Shown here one piece after another: positions 24,557 through 34,977 of a stretch of DNA of 64,000 nucleotides. Made by a program: the position numbers and the translations under genes. Below the pieces are notes generated by a model, which was not told where the DNA came from, ran no database searches, and saw only the letters and a program-made list of their open reading frames with translations. The DNA is from Pseudomonadota bacterium (lineage in GTDB: Bacteria > Pseudomonadota > Alphaproteobacteria > Dongiales > Dongiaceae), in NCBI GenBank assembly GCA_016183985.1, contig JACPDN010000005.1, positions 248,001-312,000 on the forward strand, read 5' to 3'. The first letter of the stretch is position 1; the number at the start of each line of letters is the position of its first letter.

Positions 24557-25522
24557 ATGACCGCCCGGCCCAAATTGCTGATCACGCGCCGCCTGCCCGA
24601 AGACGTGACCAAACGCGTCTCCGCCCATTACGATGCCGAGTTCAATGCAGACGACCATGTCATGTCGGCCGATGAGCTCCTGACCCGGGCCGAGGGTAAA
24701 GATGCATTGCTTGTCACGCCGGTCGATAAAATCACGCCGGAACTGGTGCAGAAACTGCCAGCTTCGATCAAAATGATCGCGACCTTCTCTGTGGGTTTCG
24801 AACATATCAACGTGCCGGCCCTCCAGGCTAAGGGCATCAAGGCGTCGAATACCCCGGACGTGCTCACCGACGCCACCGCTGATATTGCCCTGCTGCTCAT
24901 GCTCGGTGCCGCCCGCCGCGCCTATGAAGGCGAGCGGGCCGTGCGCGAGGGCACATGGAAGTCCTGGTCGACCGTCTACATGCTTGGTGTCCACGTCACT
25001 GGCAAGCGCCTCGGCATCTTCGGCATGGGCCGTATTGGCCAAGCGGTCGCCAAGCGCGCTCGTGCATTCGACATGACGATCCATTACTACAACCGTAGCC
25101 GCCTCGCCCCGGACCTCGAGCAGGGCGCCATCTATCACAAGACGGCCGAGGACATGCTGCCGCATTGCGACTTCCTGTCGATCAACGCTCCCGGTGGTCC
25201 CGAGACCCATCACTGGCTCAATGCCGAGCGTATCGCCACGATGCCGAACGGCTCCATCGTCGTGAACACGGCCCGGGGCGGTCTCGTCGATGATACCGCG
25301 CTCATTGCTGCCCTCAAGTCGGGCAAGCTTTTTGCGGCGGGTCTCGATGTGTTTGAGAACGAGCCGAACCTCAATCCCGCCTATCGCGAACTGCCCAATG
25401 TGTTCCTGCTGCCGCATCTGGGCAGCGCCACAATCGACACCCGCAATGCCATGGGCTTCAAGGCGCTCGACAATCTCGATGCGTTCTTTGCTGGCCGACC
25501 GCTGATCGACCCGATCGCCTGA
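24557..25522 (+). CDS. D-2-hydroxyacid dehydrogenase (glyoxylate/hydroxypyruvate reductase type)
   Basis: This 321-residue NAD(P)-dependent dehydrogenase has the Rossmann motif GIFGMGRIGQAVA near residue 153 and the family catalytic triad: Arg in NTARGG, Glu in VFENEP and His in LLPHLGSA. FSVGFEHINV is typical of glyoxylate/hydroxypyruvate reductases, which reduce glyoxylate to glycolate or hydroxypyruvate to glycerate. AGGGGA sits just upstream of the ATG. It is a single-gene transcript ending in an intrinsic terminator. Confidence 0.87.
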   Translation: MTARPKLLITRRLPEDVTKRVSAHYDAEFNADDHVMSADELLTRAEGKDALLVTPVDKITPELVQKLPASIKMIATFSVGFEHINVPALQAKGIKASNTPDVLTDATADIALLLMLGAARRAYEGERAVREGTWKSWSTVYMLGVHVTGKRLGIFGMGRIGQAVAKRARAFDMTIHYYNRSRLAPDLEQGAIYHKTAEDMLPHCDFLSINAPGGPETHHWLNAERIATMPNGSIVVNTARGGLVDDTALIAALKSGKLFAAGLDVFENEPNLNPAYRELPNVFLLPHLGSATIDTRNAMGFKALDNLDAFFAGRPLIDPIA

Positions 25523-25544
25523 AACGATCGGCAGTGAACCGGTG

Positions 25545-25571
25545 AACGCCCTGCTCCCAGCAGGGCGTTTT
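25545..25571 (+). terminator. Intrinsic terminator after the hydroxyacid dehydrogenase
   Basis: An 11-bp perfect stem (25545-25555 with 25559-25569) with a three-base CCC loop runs into TTTT. It lies between convergent genes, so it probably also stops transcripts of the exopolyphosphatase from the other side. Confidence 0.9.
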
Positions 25572-25584
25572 CATTTGAGCTGTT

Positions 25585-27090
25585 CTAAACGATGGCGACC
25601 GGCAAGCCGAACGCGCGTCCCACCGCATCTAGCCGCCGCTGGATGGCCTCGCCGAACAACGCCCCGCCATCCTTGGGCAGATGCAGTTCCAGGCGATCGT
25701 TACGCTTTTCGATCGAGGTCAGATTCAACATACGCTCCGTGCCCGCGGACAAGGCGTAGGCCAATCGCAAAGCTGCCCCGGCCCTCGCGGCGAATGCCTT
25801 GTCGCTGTCTTCCAGCAAGCCAATGAGATGCTGTGCGTAGGTTGCATCCTGACTGCCGCCATAGCGCGCCGCAATAACCAGCGCCAGGACAACGCGCTCC
25901 GGATGAGTGATGCCGGCGACCGGCAAGCGCAGCACGCGCAGAAAGGCATGTTCGGCACGATAATCCGGATGTTCACGCCAAGCGATATCTGACAGCAGGC
26001 AAGCGGCCTCACGCAGTCGTGCCCGTGCCTTGCCTTCGGACCGAAACAGCGGCGCCAACCAATCGTCCAGCAGGTCACTCACCGATCCGAAGCGACCATC
26101 CGCACCACCCATTTCGGCACAGCCAACCAGCAGTGGATCGCCCTGCTGCGCCCCTGGATCAAGCGTGCTGAAGAGATAGCCCTCGCGTAGTCCATAGGCC
26201 GAATAGAGCACACATTCCGGCTTCACCATCTTGATGAGCCTTTCCAAGACGAGTGCCCCATAAGGCAAAGTCTCCAGACGGCGGCGCGACATCCCAACAA
26301 TATTGGCAAGCGACTTCTTGCCAAGATGGGCTAGCACATTGGCAAGTTCTTCGCTCTGCCGCCGCGTCATCCGGTACTCATGAATGACATGCAGCGGATA
26401 GTGCGTCTGCTCCATATGGATACGTGCCAATGAGCGCCAGGTACCGCCTACGGGATAGAGCGTCTTTCCCTTCACCTCTGAAAGCCAACCGAGCTTCTCG
26501 AGCTGCCGATCGATAAGTCGCTGAGCCTCATCGACATTGCCATTGGTCGCTTCCACCAGACGCAACGGCCCCAGCGGCAATGTCACCTGCTCACGGATCT
26601 TTCCCTGCTCCAGGCGTACCAGCTCCAAGCTGCCGCCGCCCAGATCGCCCATAAGGCCATCCGCTTCGGGAATACCGGAGAGCACACCCATGGCGGATAG
26701 CTTTGCCTCATCTTCTCCGCTGACGATCTGGACCTTGCGGCCAGTCTCCTTCTCAATCTGCTGGGCAAAGGATTTGCCATCCTTCGCATCCCGCACGGCA
26801 GCCGTCGCCAAAAGCACTATGGAATCGACGCCCATCGCTTCCGCCATATTGACGAAGCGGCGAATGTTGACGATCGCTGCCACAGTTCCGTCCGGATTGA
26901 GCAACCCGTGTCGCTCCAATCCCTTTCCCAATCCCGGTTGCGCCTTCTCGTTGAAGACCGGGACCGGACAGCGCGAACGCTTATCGAAAACGACGAGCCG
27001 CAAGGAGTTCGAGCCGATATCTATAACAGCCACGCGCCCGGACTTGGTGGCCCGGGCGGTCGCGGCTGCCTTACGGAGAGATGCTGTCAC
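25585..27090 (-). CDS. ppx: Ppx/GppA exopolyphosphatase
   Basis: This 501-residue member of the ASKHA fold starts with [17 protein letters not shown] (phosphate-1 loop) and has [13 protein letters not shown] (phosphate-2 loop), then a C-terminal HD-like helical domain. It degrades polyphosphate from the chain end, or pppGpp in GppA. It overlaps ppk1 by four bases (ATGA), so synthesis and breakdown of polyphosphate are co-expressed. Confidence 0.92.
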   Translation of the reverse strand: MTASLRKAAATARATKSGRVAVIDIGSNSLRLVVFDKRSRCPVPVFNEKAQPGLGKGLERHGLLNPDGTVAAIVNIRRFVNMAEAMGVDSIVLLATAAVRDAKDGKSFAQQIEKETGRKVQIVSGEDEAKLSAMGVLSGIPEADGLMGDLGGGSLELVRLEQGKIREQVTLPLGPLRLVEATNGNVDEAQRLIDRQLEKLGWLSEVKGKTLYPVGGTWRSLARIHMEQTHYPLHVIHEYRMTRRQSEELANVLAHLGKKSLANIVGMSRRRLETLPYGALVLERLIKMVKPECVLYSAYGLREGYLFSTLDPGAQQGDPLLVGCAEMGGADGRFGSVSDLLDDWLAPLFRSEGKARARLREAACLLSDIAWREHPDYRAEHAFLRVLRLPVAGITHPERVVLALVIAARYGGSQDATYAQHLIGLLEDSDKAFAARAGAALRLAYALSAGTERMLNLTSIEKRNDRLELHLPKDGGALFGEAIQRRLDAVGRAFGLPVAIV

Positions 27091-29285
27091 TTATCGGCCT
27101 TCGGCAAATCCAGTTTCGAAATTTTCTTCTGCTTCTTCAATGCCGATCCGCGGCCGGACAGACTTGGATTGGTCATGAAATAGGTATGCGCACTGAACCC
27201 GACGACGCCCTCGGCCGGGGCAAGTCGATGGTACGCGCCTTCGGAATCGAGTTCCCAGCTTTGTAGATTGTCCTTGAGATTTGCCATCATAATCTGATCG
27301 AGAATCTGCTGGTGGACGGTCGGGTTTTCGATCGGCACCATGATCTCTAGCCGCCGATCCATATTGCGCGGCATCCAGTCGGCTGAGGAAATAAACACCT
27401 TCGCATGACGCGACGGCAGCGCATGGCCGTTACCGAAACATATAATGCGCGAGTGTTCGAGGAATCGGCCAATGATGCTTTTGACGCGAATGTTCTCCGA
27501 CAGGCCCTTGACGCCCGGCCGCAGGCAGCAAATGCCGCGAATAATGAGCAGGATCTTAACGCCGGCCTGGCTCGCGCGGTAAAGCGCATCGATGAGACCG
27601 CTATCGACGAGCGAATTCAACTTCACCCAGATGACACCGGCGCGTCCGGCCTTCGCGTGCTCGATTTCGTCATCGATCAATTTCAGAATGGTCGTACGCA
27701 ACGTGCTCGGCGCAAAGGCAACCTTCTCGGTCGATTGCGGCCGGGCATAGCCGGTCATGTAATTGAACAGACGGGCCGCGTCGTGGCAGAGCCCCGGATC
27801 GCTGGTGAAGAAGCTGAGATCGGTATAAATCTTCGCCGTAATGGGGTGATAGTTGCCGGTACCAAAATGCACGTAGGTCTTCAGCGCATTTCCTTCCCGC
27901 CGCATCACCATTGAAACCTTGGCATGAGTCTTCAAGGCGACGAAGCCATAGACGACCTGCACGCCGGCGCGCTCAAGATCACGTGCCCAGCGAATATTCG
28001 CCGCCTCGTCGAAACGGGCTTTGAGTTCGACCAGGGCCGTCACCGACTTGCCTGCCTCAGCGGCTTCGATCAGCGCCTTGACGATCGGACTGTCATCGCT
28101 GGTGCGATAAAGCGTCTGCTTGATCGCAACGACATTCGGGTCGCGCGCAGCCTGAAGAATGAACTGCACCACCACGTCGAAGCTTTCGTACGGATGGTGG
28201 ACGACGATGTCCTTGGTGCGGATCGCAGCGAAGCAATCGCCACCCATCTCTCGGATACGTTCCGGAAAACGCGGATTGAAGGGCTGGAACTTGAGGTCCG
28301 GCCGATCGCTGATGATGAGCTGCGAGGTCGCGGCAAGACCGATGATGCCGTCGAGCACGAACACGTCCTCGCGATCGACATCAAGCTCGTCGATGATGAA
28401 GGACAGCAGGTCCTCGGGCATCTCGGCATTGACCTTGAGGCGGATCACCAAGCCGCGGCGGCGGCGCTTCAACGCCGTTTCATAGTGCCGGACCAGATCT
28501 TCGGCTTCTTCCAACACCTCGATCTCGCTGTCGCGGATCAGCCTGAAATAGCCTTTGCTGATCACCTCGAAGCCCGGGAACAGCCGGTCGAGATAGAGAC
28601 CGACGACTGATTCCAGTGTCAGGAAACGGACATTGTAGGGATCGCGGCCCGGCAAGCGAACGAAGCGCGGCAACAGATTGGGCAGCATGATGAGCGCCCG
28701 CATCGGCTTGCCGTCGCTTACCTGCCGCAGCTCGAGCACGACCGAGAAGCCCAGATTGGGAATGAACGGGAATGGGTGCGCCGGATCGACGGCCATCGGC
28801 GTCAGAACCGGGAAAATCTGATCCATGAAATGGCTGTCTAGCCATTCCATCTCGGCGCCTGTCACCTCGGCCGGTTCCACGACCGAGATGCCGTTCTCGC
28901 GCAGCTCCTCGCGCAGGTTCCGCCAATGCAGCTGCTGCGTGCGCATCAGCTCGCCAGAGCGTTGGTTGATCGCCGCCAGCTGTTGGATCGGCGTCAGGCC
29001 GTCCGCGGAGATGACATTGACATGAGCCCGCTCCTGCCCGCGAAGGCCGGCGACGCGCACCATGTAGAATTCATCGAGGTTGTTGGCTGAAATGGAGACG
29101 AAGCGGACGCGCTCCAGCAGCGGGTGCGTTTTATTGCCGGCTTCCTGAAGCACACGCTCGTTAAAGGCCAGCCAGGACAGTTCACGGTTGATGAAGCGAT
29201 TTAACGCGTCCGGCTGATATTTCTGCTCGACCAATTGTGCATCGTCCACGGGGAGACTTCCTGTACTTGTCCGATCCTGTTCCAT
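27087..29285 (-). CDS. ppk1: Polyphosphate kinase 1
   Basis: This is a 732-residue enzyme with the four-domain PPK1 layout. It starts [20 protein letters not shown], and the two phospholipase-D-like catalytic domains carry [27 protein letters not shown] (with the phospho-accepting His region) and [14 protein letters not shown]. It makes polyphosphate from ATP. ATG 29285 is used because AAGGAA lies seven bases upstream; a GTG at 29303 is less likely. It is transcribed with ppx. Confidence 0.95.
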   Translation of the reverse strand: MEQDRTSTGSLPVDDAQLVEQKYQPDALNRFINRELSWLAFNERVLQEAGNKTHPLLERVRFVSISANNLDEFYMVRVAGLRGQERAHVNVISADGLTPIQQLAAINQRSGELMRTQQLHWRNLREELRENGISVVEPAEVTGAEMEWLDSHFMDQIFPVLTPMAVDPAHPFPFIPNLGFSVVLELRQVSDGKPMRALIMLPNLLPRFVRLPGRDPYNVRFLTLESVVGLYLDRLFPGFEVISKGYFRLIRDSEIEVLEEAEDLVRHYETALKRRRRGLVIRLKVNAEMPEDLLSFIIDELDVDREDVFVLDGIIGLAATSQLIISDRPDLKFQPFNPRFPERIREMGGDCFAAIRTKDIVVHHPYESFDVVVQFILQAARDPNVVAIKQTLYRTSDDSPIVKALIEAAEAGKSVTALVELKARFDEAANIRWARDLERAGVQVVYGFVALKTHAKVSMVMRREGNALKTYVHFGTGNYHPITAKIYTDLSFFTSDPGLCHDAARLFNYMTGYARPQSTEKVAFAPSTLRTTILKLIDDEIEHAKAGRAGVIWVKLNSLVDSGLIDALYRASQAGVKILLIIRGICCLRPGVKGLSENIRVKSIIGRFLEHSRIICFGNGHALPSRHAKVFISSADWMPRNMDRRLEIMVPIENPTVHQQILDQIMMANLKDNLQSWELDSEGAYHRLAPAEGVVGFSAHTYFMTNPSLSGRGSALKKQKKISKLDLPKADK

Positions 29286-29413
29286 ACCGCCATTCCTTTG
29301 CACGGCCTTTTAAAAGCTCCGCTGGCATCGGGTGGCCACCTCGCCTACAGTATAGAACACTCGATTGGTGGTGGGTATTCCTTATAAATCAATTACTTCA
29401 ATTTGATGACAGA

Positions 29414-29932
29414 ATGAAGACACTGATCCTTATGCGGCACGCAAAATCCGCCTGGGATGCGGGGGATGTCGCTGATCACGACCGCCCACTTTCCGATCGG
29501 GGCCGTGCAGCAGCACCGGCTGTGGGCCGCTGGCTGAAGGAGCAGAAACTGCTCCCGGATCTGGTCATGTGTTCAACCGCGGCACGCGCGGCACAAACAC
29601 TCGAACTGCTGCGTCCGAACCTTCCCAAGGATGTCACTGTCCAGATGGCGGATTGCCTTTACATGGCGCTGCCACGCGAAATGCTGGCGGCACTTGCCAA
29701 GATCAAGGACGCGGCGACCATTTTGCTCATCGGCCACAATCCCGGCATCGGCAGCCTCGCCCACTGGCTGTCTGCGCAAGGCGAGCCCAAGACTCTTGAG
29801 CGCATGCAGGACAAATTTCCAACCGGTGCCATCGCCGTGATCGATTTCGATATCACCCACTGGCGTGAACTTGACGACGAACAGGGCCGGCTGCGCATCT
29901 TCAAAGCACCGAAAGAGCTGTCGAAGAGCTAA
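29414..29932 (+). CDS. sixA: SixA-type phosphohistidine phosphatase
   Basis: This 172-residue histidine-phosphatase-superfamily protein has catalytic RHAKSAWD at the N-terminus, the second Arg in the CSTAARAAQT block, and LIGHNPGIG with the second catalytic His. ATG 29414 starts the family domain exactly. It is divergent from ppk1 and its stop overlaps the CYTH-CHAD gene. SixA removes phosphate from histidine phosphotransfer proteins. Close association with polyphosphate genes is seen in many proteobacteria, though the functional link is unclear. Confidence 0.88.
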   Translation: MKTLILMRHAKSAWDAGDVADHDRPLSDRGRAAAPAVGRWLKEQKLLPDLVMCSTAARAAQTLELLRPNLPKDVTVQMADCLYMALPREMLAALAKIKDAATILLIGHNPGIGSLAHWLSAQGEPKTLERMQDKFPTGAIAVIDFDITHWRELDDEQGRLRIFKAPKELSKS

Positions 29933-31488
29933 TTATCACGCCAAAATTTCTTCTGCATCCGGAAGGCCTCCCAGGTTTCCTGGAAGCCGCCGAGATCCTG
30001 GGCGATGCGATGCGATTGCCAGCCCAGAACGATGCCCTCCAACTGACCGATCTCCTGTTGCGACAAGGCGCCGGCACGCTCCAACCGACCGATAAGATCG
30101 ACTAGCAGATGGCGGCCGACGACGGCGTCATTGAGCGATCCGAGGTGATCTTGAATGTCGCCCAGATGCAGCAAATACTTCTCGGTGCGCTTGCTGGGAT
30201 AGAGTGAAGCAAAGGCCTGTGCGCCATAGCGCATCTTCTTGCCCAAGAGACGCAGGCGATGGAGGTCGACCTCCGACAGAGCCGCATGCTCGCCACCGAG
30301 GCGCACGAGCCGCTTATGGGCACGACTGAGCCAGGCATCTGCAAAATCGCGCACCGGCATGTTCAGACCATCTGCCGCGTCAGTACCCTGCCCGCGCCAG
30401 CTATCAGTCAGCAATTGCCGATAGATCTGCAACAGCATTACCGCATAGCGCGGATTTTCCAGGGCCAGATGAGCCTGGCGACGAGCTTCTGTACGAGCAG
30501 ATTCCGCCGTTTCGAGCAGGGCCGCGATCGGCTTTTGTCCGCGCAGACGTATCTGCATCGGCACCAAAGTATCGGCAATCAACACATCGAGATCGCGGGC
30601 CGGACCGAACTGCCGCTGCAACCAGCGCAGATCGATCGACATGCCAGCATGCGCCCCATCGTCGATGAGTTCCCGGAATGCCCCGATCCCGGCACGAAAA
30701 CGGCGAATGGCAACGCGAAACTGATGGATGGCTTCGTCATCCTCCGACTGCGCTATGGCCGCCTCATTGGCGCGCAACTGGTCGAGGCAATTCCGCACCA
30801 GAATCGCAAAAGCGTCGCCTGCTCTGCCCTTGCGCGGCAACTCCATCGGCACCGCACGCACGGGTACTGCCTGTGCCCCTTCAATCAGCGCATATCCGCG
30901 CGCTGCCTTGGTGGCAAGGCCGAGGCGCGCCGGAACATCTTCCACCAACCGTTCCGCACAGTGGAACAAATCGACCGGCTCCCCGGCTTTCAACTCCAAT
31001 TCAATCTCGCCGATTGGCAGCCGCGCCGCCCGGGCACTGATCTCGCCGCGATCAAAGGCTACCTCGATCTCGCTTTCACCGCGCTTGATCAACCAGCCAG
31101 CCCGCTCGAAACGGGTCGTAAAAAGAGGCCGCACCTTATCGAATATCCGCTCCTTCTCGAAGCGCCGCCGCAACTTGGCATCAGCGACCGCATCAATTTG
31201 CGGCCGCGCTACTTTGATTTCCGTCTCGAATTCAACAAAGGACTGCAACCCATCCACGGCGTCGCCGGGAACTTTCAGGGTCTGTATCCGCTGCCGGCCG
31301 TTGCGCCGAATGCGCAGCGCCATGCCGTGACGCTTCAGCCAGCTGTCGGGTGTATCGAAATATGTTGTCTCAAGCTCCTGCACCTGCGCTGGCTTGGATG
31401 CCCCCAGCAATCGGCGCAAGGCGGCGGGCCGTAGGCCTTCGCCGCCGTCCGGCAGCGACAGCTTCAATTCGATTTCCCGGTTCTTCAT
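29929..31488 (-). CDS. CYTH-CHAD protein (triphosphatase with polyphosphate-binding domain)
   Basis: This is a two-domain protein of about 519 residues. The N-terminal CYTH domain has the diagnostic EIELKL near residue 4, and further charged strands follow to about residue 200. The C-terminal CHAD domain (about 220-500) has paired histidine/arginine helices such as HQFRVAIRRFRAGIGAFR and HRLRLLGKKMRYGAQAF. CYTH enzymes hydrolyse inorganic triphosphate; CHAD domains bind polyphosphate. Position next to ppk1, ppx and sixA fits. A start five codons upstream (31503) is equally in frame. Confidence 0.9.
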   Translation of the reverse strand: MKNREIELKLSLPDGGEGLRPAALRRLLGASKPAQVQELETTYFDTPDSWLKRHGMALRIRRNGRQRIQTLKVPGDAVDGLQSFVEFETEIKVARPQIDAVADAKLRRRFEKERIFDKVRPLFTTRFERAGWLIKRGESEIEVAFDRGEISARAARLPIGEIELELKAGEPVDLFHCAERLVEDVPARLGLATKAARGYALIEGAQAVPVRAVPMELPRKGRAGDAFAILVRNCLDQLRANEAAIAQSEDDEAIHQFRVAIRRFRAGIGAFRELIDDGAHAGMSIDLRWLQRQFGPARDLDVLIADTLVPMQIRLRGQKPIAALLETAESARTEARRQAHLALENPRYAVMLLQIYRQLLTDSWRGQGTDAADGLNMPVRDFADAWLSRAHKRLVRLGGEHAALSEVDLHRLRLLGKKMRYGAQAFASLYPSKRTEKYLLHLGDIQDHLGSLNDAVVGRHLLVDLIGRLERAGALSQQEIGQLEGIVLGWQSHRIAQDLGGFQETWEAFRMQKKFWRDN

Positions 31489-31697
31489 GGTCCCCAACCG
31501 CATTCGGCGCGATCCTAATCAGGGTAAGATGGGATAAAAAATGACGGTTTGATGACAATTTAGTCATTTCAAGTCAAAAAGACCCCAATACTTCACAACT
31601 CCGTGAGCCCGCTCCCATGCTCTTTCTGAGCATGCCGTAATCGGCATACCTTCTCTTCCCTCACAGCCATCACTCTGGAATCGGAGGGAAAAGCCAA

Positions 31698-32138
31698 ATG
31701 ATGCGCATGAAATTGCTGATCGGCGCCGCAGCCGTTGCGGCGGTCCTGGGCGGTGTCGCGGCCCAAGTTGTCGCCGAAACGCCGCGGTCGGGCGCGATGA
31801 AGGAAATGGGCAAGAATATGAAGGCGATCAAGGAGTTGATCAGCGGCAACGGAAGTGCCGCCGATGCTGGCGCGCCAGCCCAGAAGATTGCCGAGATCGC
31901 CGCGAAAATCCCCGACCTGTTCCCGCAAGGCTCCGACGCCCCCGATGATGGCGCCAAAGCGGAGATTTGGCAGAACTGGGATGATTTCGCTGCCAAAGCA
32001 AAGTCGCTGCAGGCCGAAGCAACGATGCTGGCATCGGCGGCCGGCGGCGGCGACCTTGCAACCGTCGGGGCGCAGTTTGAGAAGGTTGGCGGCACCTGCG
32101 GTGCTTGCCACAAGCAGTACCGCGAAAAAACGAACTGA
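31698..32138 (+). CDS. Cytochrome c' family (class II c-type cytochrome)
   Basis: This 146-residue exported protein has a signal peptide (cleavage after VVAE, about residue 27), a four-helix bundle and a C-terminal heme site CGACHKQYRE, the class II arrangement. Such proteins are periplasmic and bind NO, CO or act in electron transfer. A 209-base gap upstream probably holds its promoter. A terminator follows, shared with the convergent diheme cytochrome gene. Confidence 0.92.
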   Translation: MMRMKLLIGAAAVAAVLGGVAAQVVAETPRSGAMKEMGKNMKAIKELISGNGSAADAGAPAQKIAEIAAKIPDLFPQGSDAPDDGAKAEIWQNWDDFAAKAKSLQAEATMLASAAGGGDLATVGAQFEKVGGTCGACHKQYREKTN

Positions 32139-32166
32139 CTTCGGTCAGTTTCCGCTGAGCAAAAGA

Positions 32167-32203
32167 ACGGCGGCCCGCTTGGCGTGGCCGCCGTCTTCTA
32201 TTT
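32167..32203 (+). terminator. Terminator hairpin between two cytochrome genes
   Basis: A 9-bp stem (32167-32175 with 32186-32194, ACGGCGGCC/GGCCGCCGT) with a 10-base loop is followed by CTTCTATTT. The T-rich run is imperfect, so termination may be partial. It lies between the cytochrome c' stop and the 3' end of the convergent diheme cytochrome gene. Confidence 0.7.
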
Positions 32204-33094
32204 CAGGCTACCAAGATATTCTGCGATGGCGTGAATATCGTCGTCCGGCAGCTTTGCGATGTTTTGCTGAACAGCACCCATGCCGCCCTTGGCGAGGCCT
32301 TCGTAGTAGCCTTCTTCGCCTTCTTTAAGTGCGCTCGCAAGTTCATCCACATCCTTGTATTTCTTACGCCCCAGGAGATCACGCAAGTTGGGCACCTGCC
32401 CCTTGCCTTCCGGATGCGGTCCTCCGGCAAAGGCATGAGTCTGGTCCATGACCATCATGACGTTGCGTGGCGTATGGCATTCGGCACAATGGCCCGGGCC
32501 GTTGACCAGATAGGCGCCCCGGTTCCAACTCTGTGACTGGCTGGCATCCGCTTCGATTGGCGGCAGGACGGCCAACTTCTTCCATAACCCGATGCCGCGA
32601 CGCAAAAGCCAGGGAAATGGAAGCTCGCCTTCCTTTCGGGCCGCAACGACGGGAGTAAGGGTCATCAGATAAGCTCGGATATCCAACACATCCTCAGCCT
32701 TCATCCGGCCATAGGAAATATAAGGGAAGGCAGGAATGTAATGCGTTCCCGCTGGAGAAACGCCGTGCTGCACGGCATCGATGAAGTTCGCTTCCGTCCA
32801 GTTGCCGATCCCGGTTTCCTTGTCCGGCGTGATATTGGGCGGAAAAAGTGTCCCGATCGGCGTTACCAAGGGCGCGCCGCCGGAGGGCAACGACATGTCT
32901 GCCCCGCTATCCTCTGCAGGGCGATGACACGAAATGCAGCCACCGATGTGATAGAGCAGTTCGCCATTGGCTATGTTGGCCGTATGCGCCGGTAACGTCG
33001 CGCCATCTACATGCTCGACCGATGACGCAAAGAACAGGCCAATCGCGAGAGCCGCGATGATCGGAATGACGATGCGGGCCAGCAGTTTCTTCAT
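32198..33094 (-). CDS. Diheme cytochrome c (class I), membrane-anchored
   Basis: This 298-residue protein has an uncleaved N-terminal membrane anchor (about residues 5-25). The first heme site is CISCHR near 54, with a Met ligand in the following region, and the second is CAECHT near 204. Each half has the NITPDKETGIG-type segment seen in cytochrome c subunits of alcohol, aldehyde and related dehydrogenases. It would act in periplasmic electron transfer. No dehydrogenase gene is adjacent. A related single-heme protein is encoded at 54140. Confidence 0.88.
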   Translation of the reverse strand: MKKLLARIVIPIIAALAIGLFFASSVEHVDGATLPAHTANIANGELLYHIGGCISCHRPAEDSGADMSLPSGGAPLVTPIGTLFPPNITPDKETGIGNWTEANFIDAVQHGVSPAGTHYIPAFPYISYGRMKAEDVLDIRAYLMTLTPVVAARKEGELPFPWLLRRGIGLWKKLAVLPPIEADASQSQSWNRGAYLVNGPGHCAECHTPRNVMMVMDQTHAFAGGPHPEGKGQVPNLRDLLGRKKYKDVDELASALKEGEEGYYEGLAKGGMGAVQQNIAKLPDDDIHAIAEYLGSLK

Positions 33095-33227
33095 CTTATG
33101 CCTATGAAACCGGAATGCTCATCAAGACTTGCAGCTTTCAGCAGGCCCGTCCAGGGCGCCACAAAGCTCGCTTGGGCTTCCTAGCAACATCAGCTGTCAG
33201 CCATCTGTCGACCTGGAATTCCGAAAA

Positions 33228-34136
33228 TTAGGTTTCGCCCCAAGGCTGGCGCTCGGCAAAGTGCTCAGCCATCAGATCGACAAAGACGCGCACTTTAGGG
33301 GACAGGTGCCTGTTCTGGGGATAGACGACATGCAGCGAGACAGCGTCCGTCGGGTAATCCTTCAGTAACCGCCTGACCTTTCCCTTGGCCAGGTGCTCGC
33401 CGATGGAGAAAATCGGCAGCAAGGCGATGCCGTGGCCGGCCAGCAGCGGCTCCATCAGCATCATGCCATGATTGCTCTGGATCGAACCGGCGACCCGGAT
33501 CAGCTTGCGCCCTTGGGGCATCTTGAAGGCCCAGTCATTGGGTGCCGGTGATTGCGTGTAGATCAAACAATTGTGATCTTTAAGATCCTCGGGCCGCTTC
33601 GGCTCGCCAAATTTCTTTAGATATTTGGGTGAGGCGCAGACATAGCGCGGGATGGTGCAAAGCCGCCGAGCAATCAGACTGGAGTCCGGCAGTTCAGTCC
33701 GAATGCGGATCGCGGCGTCGAAGCCCTCTTCGATCAGATCCACGAAGCGATCGCTTGCCTCGATGGAAAGGCGCAGCTTCGGATAGCGCGCGGCGAGATC
33801 ATTGATGGTGGCGGCAAGTTGCGGCACGCTGATGGCATTCGGCACGCTGAGGCGCAGCGAGCCGGTAGGTTCGGTCTGCAGGTGCCGCACCTCGGCCTCG
33901 GCCGCCTCGAATTCGTCGAGCAGGCGCACGGCCCGCTCGAAATAGGCATGCCCCACTTCCGTTACCGACAGGCGCCGCGTAGTACGGTGAATGAGCGTTG
34001 CCCCGAGATGCGCCTCCAGTTCGCCGACCTGCTTGGAAACCGCCGCCTTACTCAAATTGAGGCCGCGGGCCGCGGCCGTGAAGCTGCCCAGCTCCACAAC
34101 CCGCCGAAACGTCCGCATCGCCGCCAATTGATCCAT
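33228..34136 (-). CDS. LysR-family transcriptional regulator
   Basis: This is a regulator of about 302 residues. An N-terminal winged helix (MRTFRRVVELGSFTAAARG, then SKAAVSKQVGELEAHLG) is followed by a substrate-binding domain of the type in the CrgA/QseD-like subgroup. It is divergent from wrbA across about 130 bases, and LysR proteins commonly control the divergent gene, so wrbA is the likely target. ATG 34136 fits the family start; 34154 is also in frame. Confidence 0.92.
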   Translation of the reverse strand: MDQLAAMRTFRRVVELGSFTAAARGLNLSKAAVSKQVGELEAHLGATLIHRTTRRLSVTEVGHAYFERAVRLLDEFEAAEAEVRHLQTEPTGSLRLSVPNAISVPQLAATINDLAARYPKLRLSIEASDRFVDLIEEGFDAAIRIRTELPDSSLIARRLCTIPRYVCASPKYLKKFGEPKRPEDLKDHNCLIYTQSPAPNDWAFKMPQGRKLIRVAGSIQSNHGMMLMEPLLAGHGIALLPIFSIGEHLAKGKVRRLLKDYPTDAVSLHVVYPQNRHLSPKVRVFVDLMAEHFAERQPWGET

Positions 34137-34268
34137 TTCCGCACCGATTGTCATCTAAAAGTGAACGATCTTATCACAAGCCAGGGAATTGTCTCGACCG
34201 CCTCTCCCGAACAACATAGGGCGTATTGACCATCCCCGGTTCAATTTCCCCGTCAGCGTGAGGCTTTC

Positions 34269-34865
34269 ATGACCAAGGTTCTCGTTCTCTACTATTCCAG
34301 CTATGGCCACATCGAGAAGATGGCGGAAGCCGTCGCCGAGGGCGTCCGCAAGGGCGGTGCCGACGTCATCGTGAAGCGTGTCCCGGAACTGGTGCCCGAC
34401 GATGTCGCCAAGGCCAGTCATTTCAAGACCGACCAGAAGGCTCCGGTCGCCAAGGTCGATGAACTCGTCGAATACGATGCTATCATCTTCGGTGCGCCGA
34501 CGCGCTTCGGCGTTGCCGCGTCGCAGATGCGCAACTTCCTCGATCAAACCGGTGGTCTCTGGGCCAAGGGCGCGCTGATCGGCAAGGTCGGCAGCGTCTT
34601 CACCTCTTCGGCCACCCAGCATGGTGGCCAGGAATCGACCATCCTGTCCTTCCACGCCACCCTGCTCCATCACGGCATGGTCATCGTCGGCCTGCCTTAT
34701 TCCTGCGCAGCGCAGATGGGCGTCGATGAGATCAAGGGCGGCTCGCCCTACGGCGCCAGCACAATTGCCAATGGCGATGGCAGCCGCCAGCCTTCCGAAC
34801 AGGAGCTCGGCATGGCCCGCTTCCAGGGCGAACACGTCGCCAAGATCGCGGCCAAGCTGAAGTAA
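34269..34865 (+). CDS. wrbA: NAD(P)H:quinone oxidoreductase WrbA
   Basis: This 198-residue flavodoxin-like protein has [20 protein letters not shown] (FMN phosphate loop), the middle block [31 protein letters not shown] and [19 protein letters not shown], the WrbA hallmarks. It reduces quinones by two electrons and so limits oxidative damage. It is divergent from a LysR gene that probably senses quinone or redox stress. A terminator follows. Confidence 0.95.
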   Translation: MTKVLVLYYSSYGHIEKMAEAVAEGVRKGGADVIVKRVPELVPDDVAKASHFKTDQKAPVAKVDELVEYDAIIFGAPTRFGVAASQMRNFLDQTGGLWAKGALIGKVGSVFTSSATQHGGQESTILSFHATLLHHGMVIVGLPYSCAAQMGVDEIKGGSPYGASTIANGDGSRQPSEQELGMARFQGEHVAKIAAKLK

Positions 34866-34891
34866 TCTCTTCCGCTAGGTCGCAGAGAAAA

Positions 34892-34918
34892 GGCGCCGAG
34901 AAATCGGCGTCTTTTTTT
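34892..34918 (+). terminator. Intrinsic terminator after wrbA
   Basis: An 8-bp stem (GGCGCCGA at 34892 with TCGGCGTC, containing one G-U pair) and a GAAA loop run into seven T residues. Confidence 0.88.
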
Positions 34919-34977
34919 CTTCCATCATACACTTATTACGCGTAATATATATAAATAACTATCGGCCGGAGAGCATT

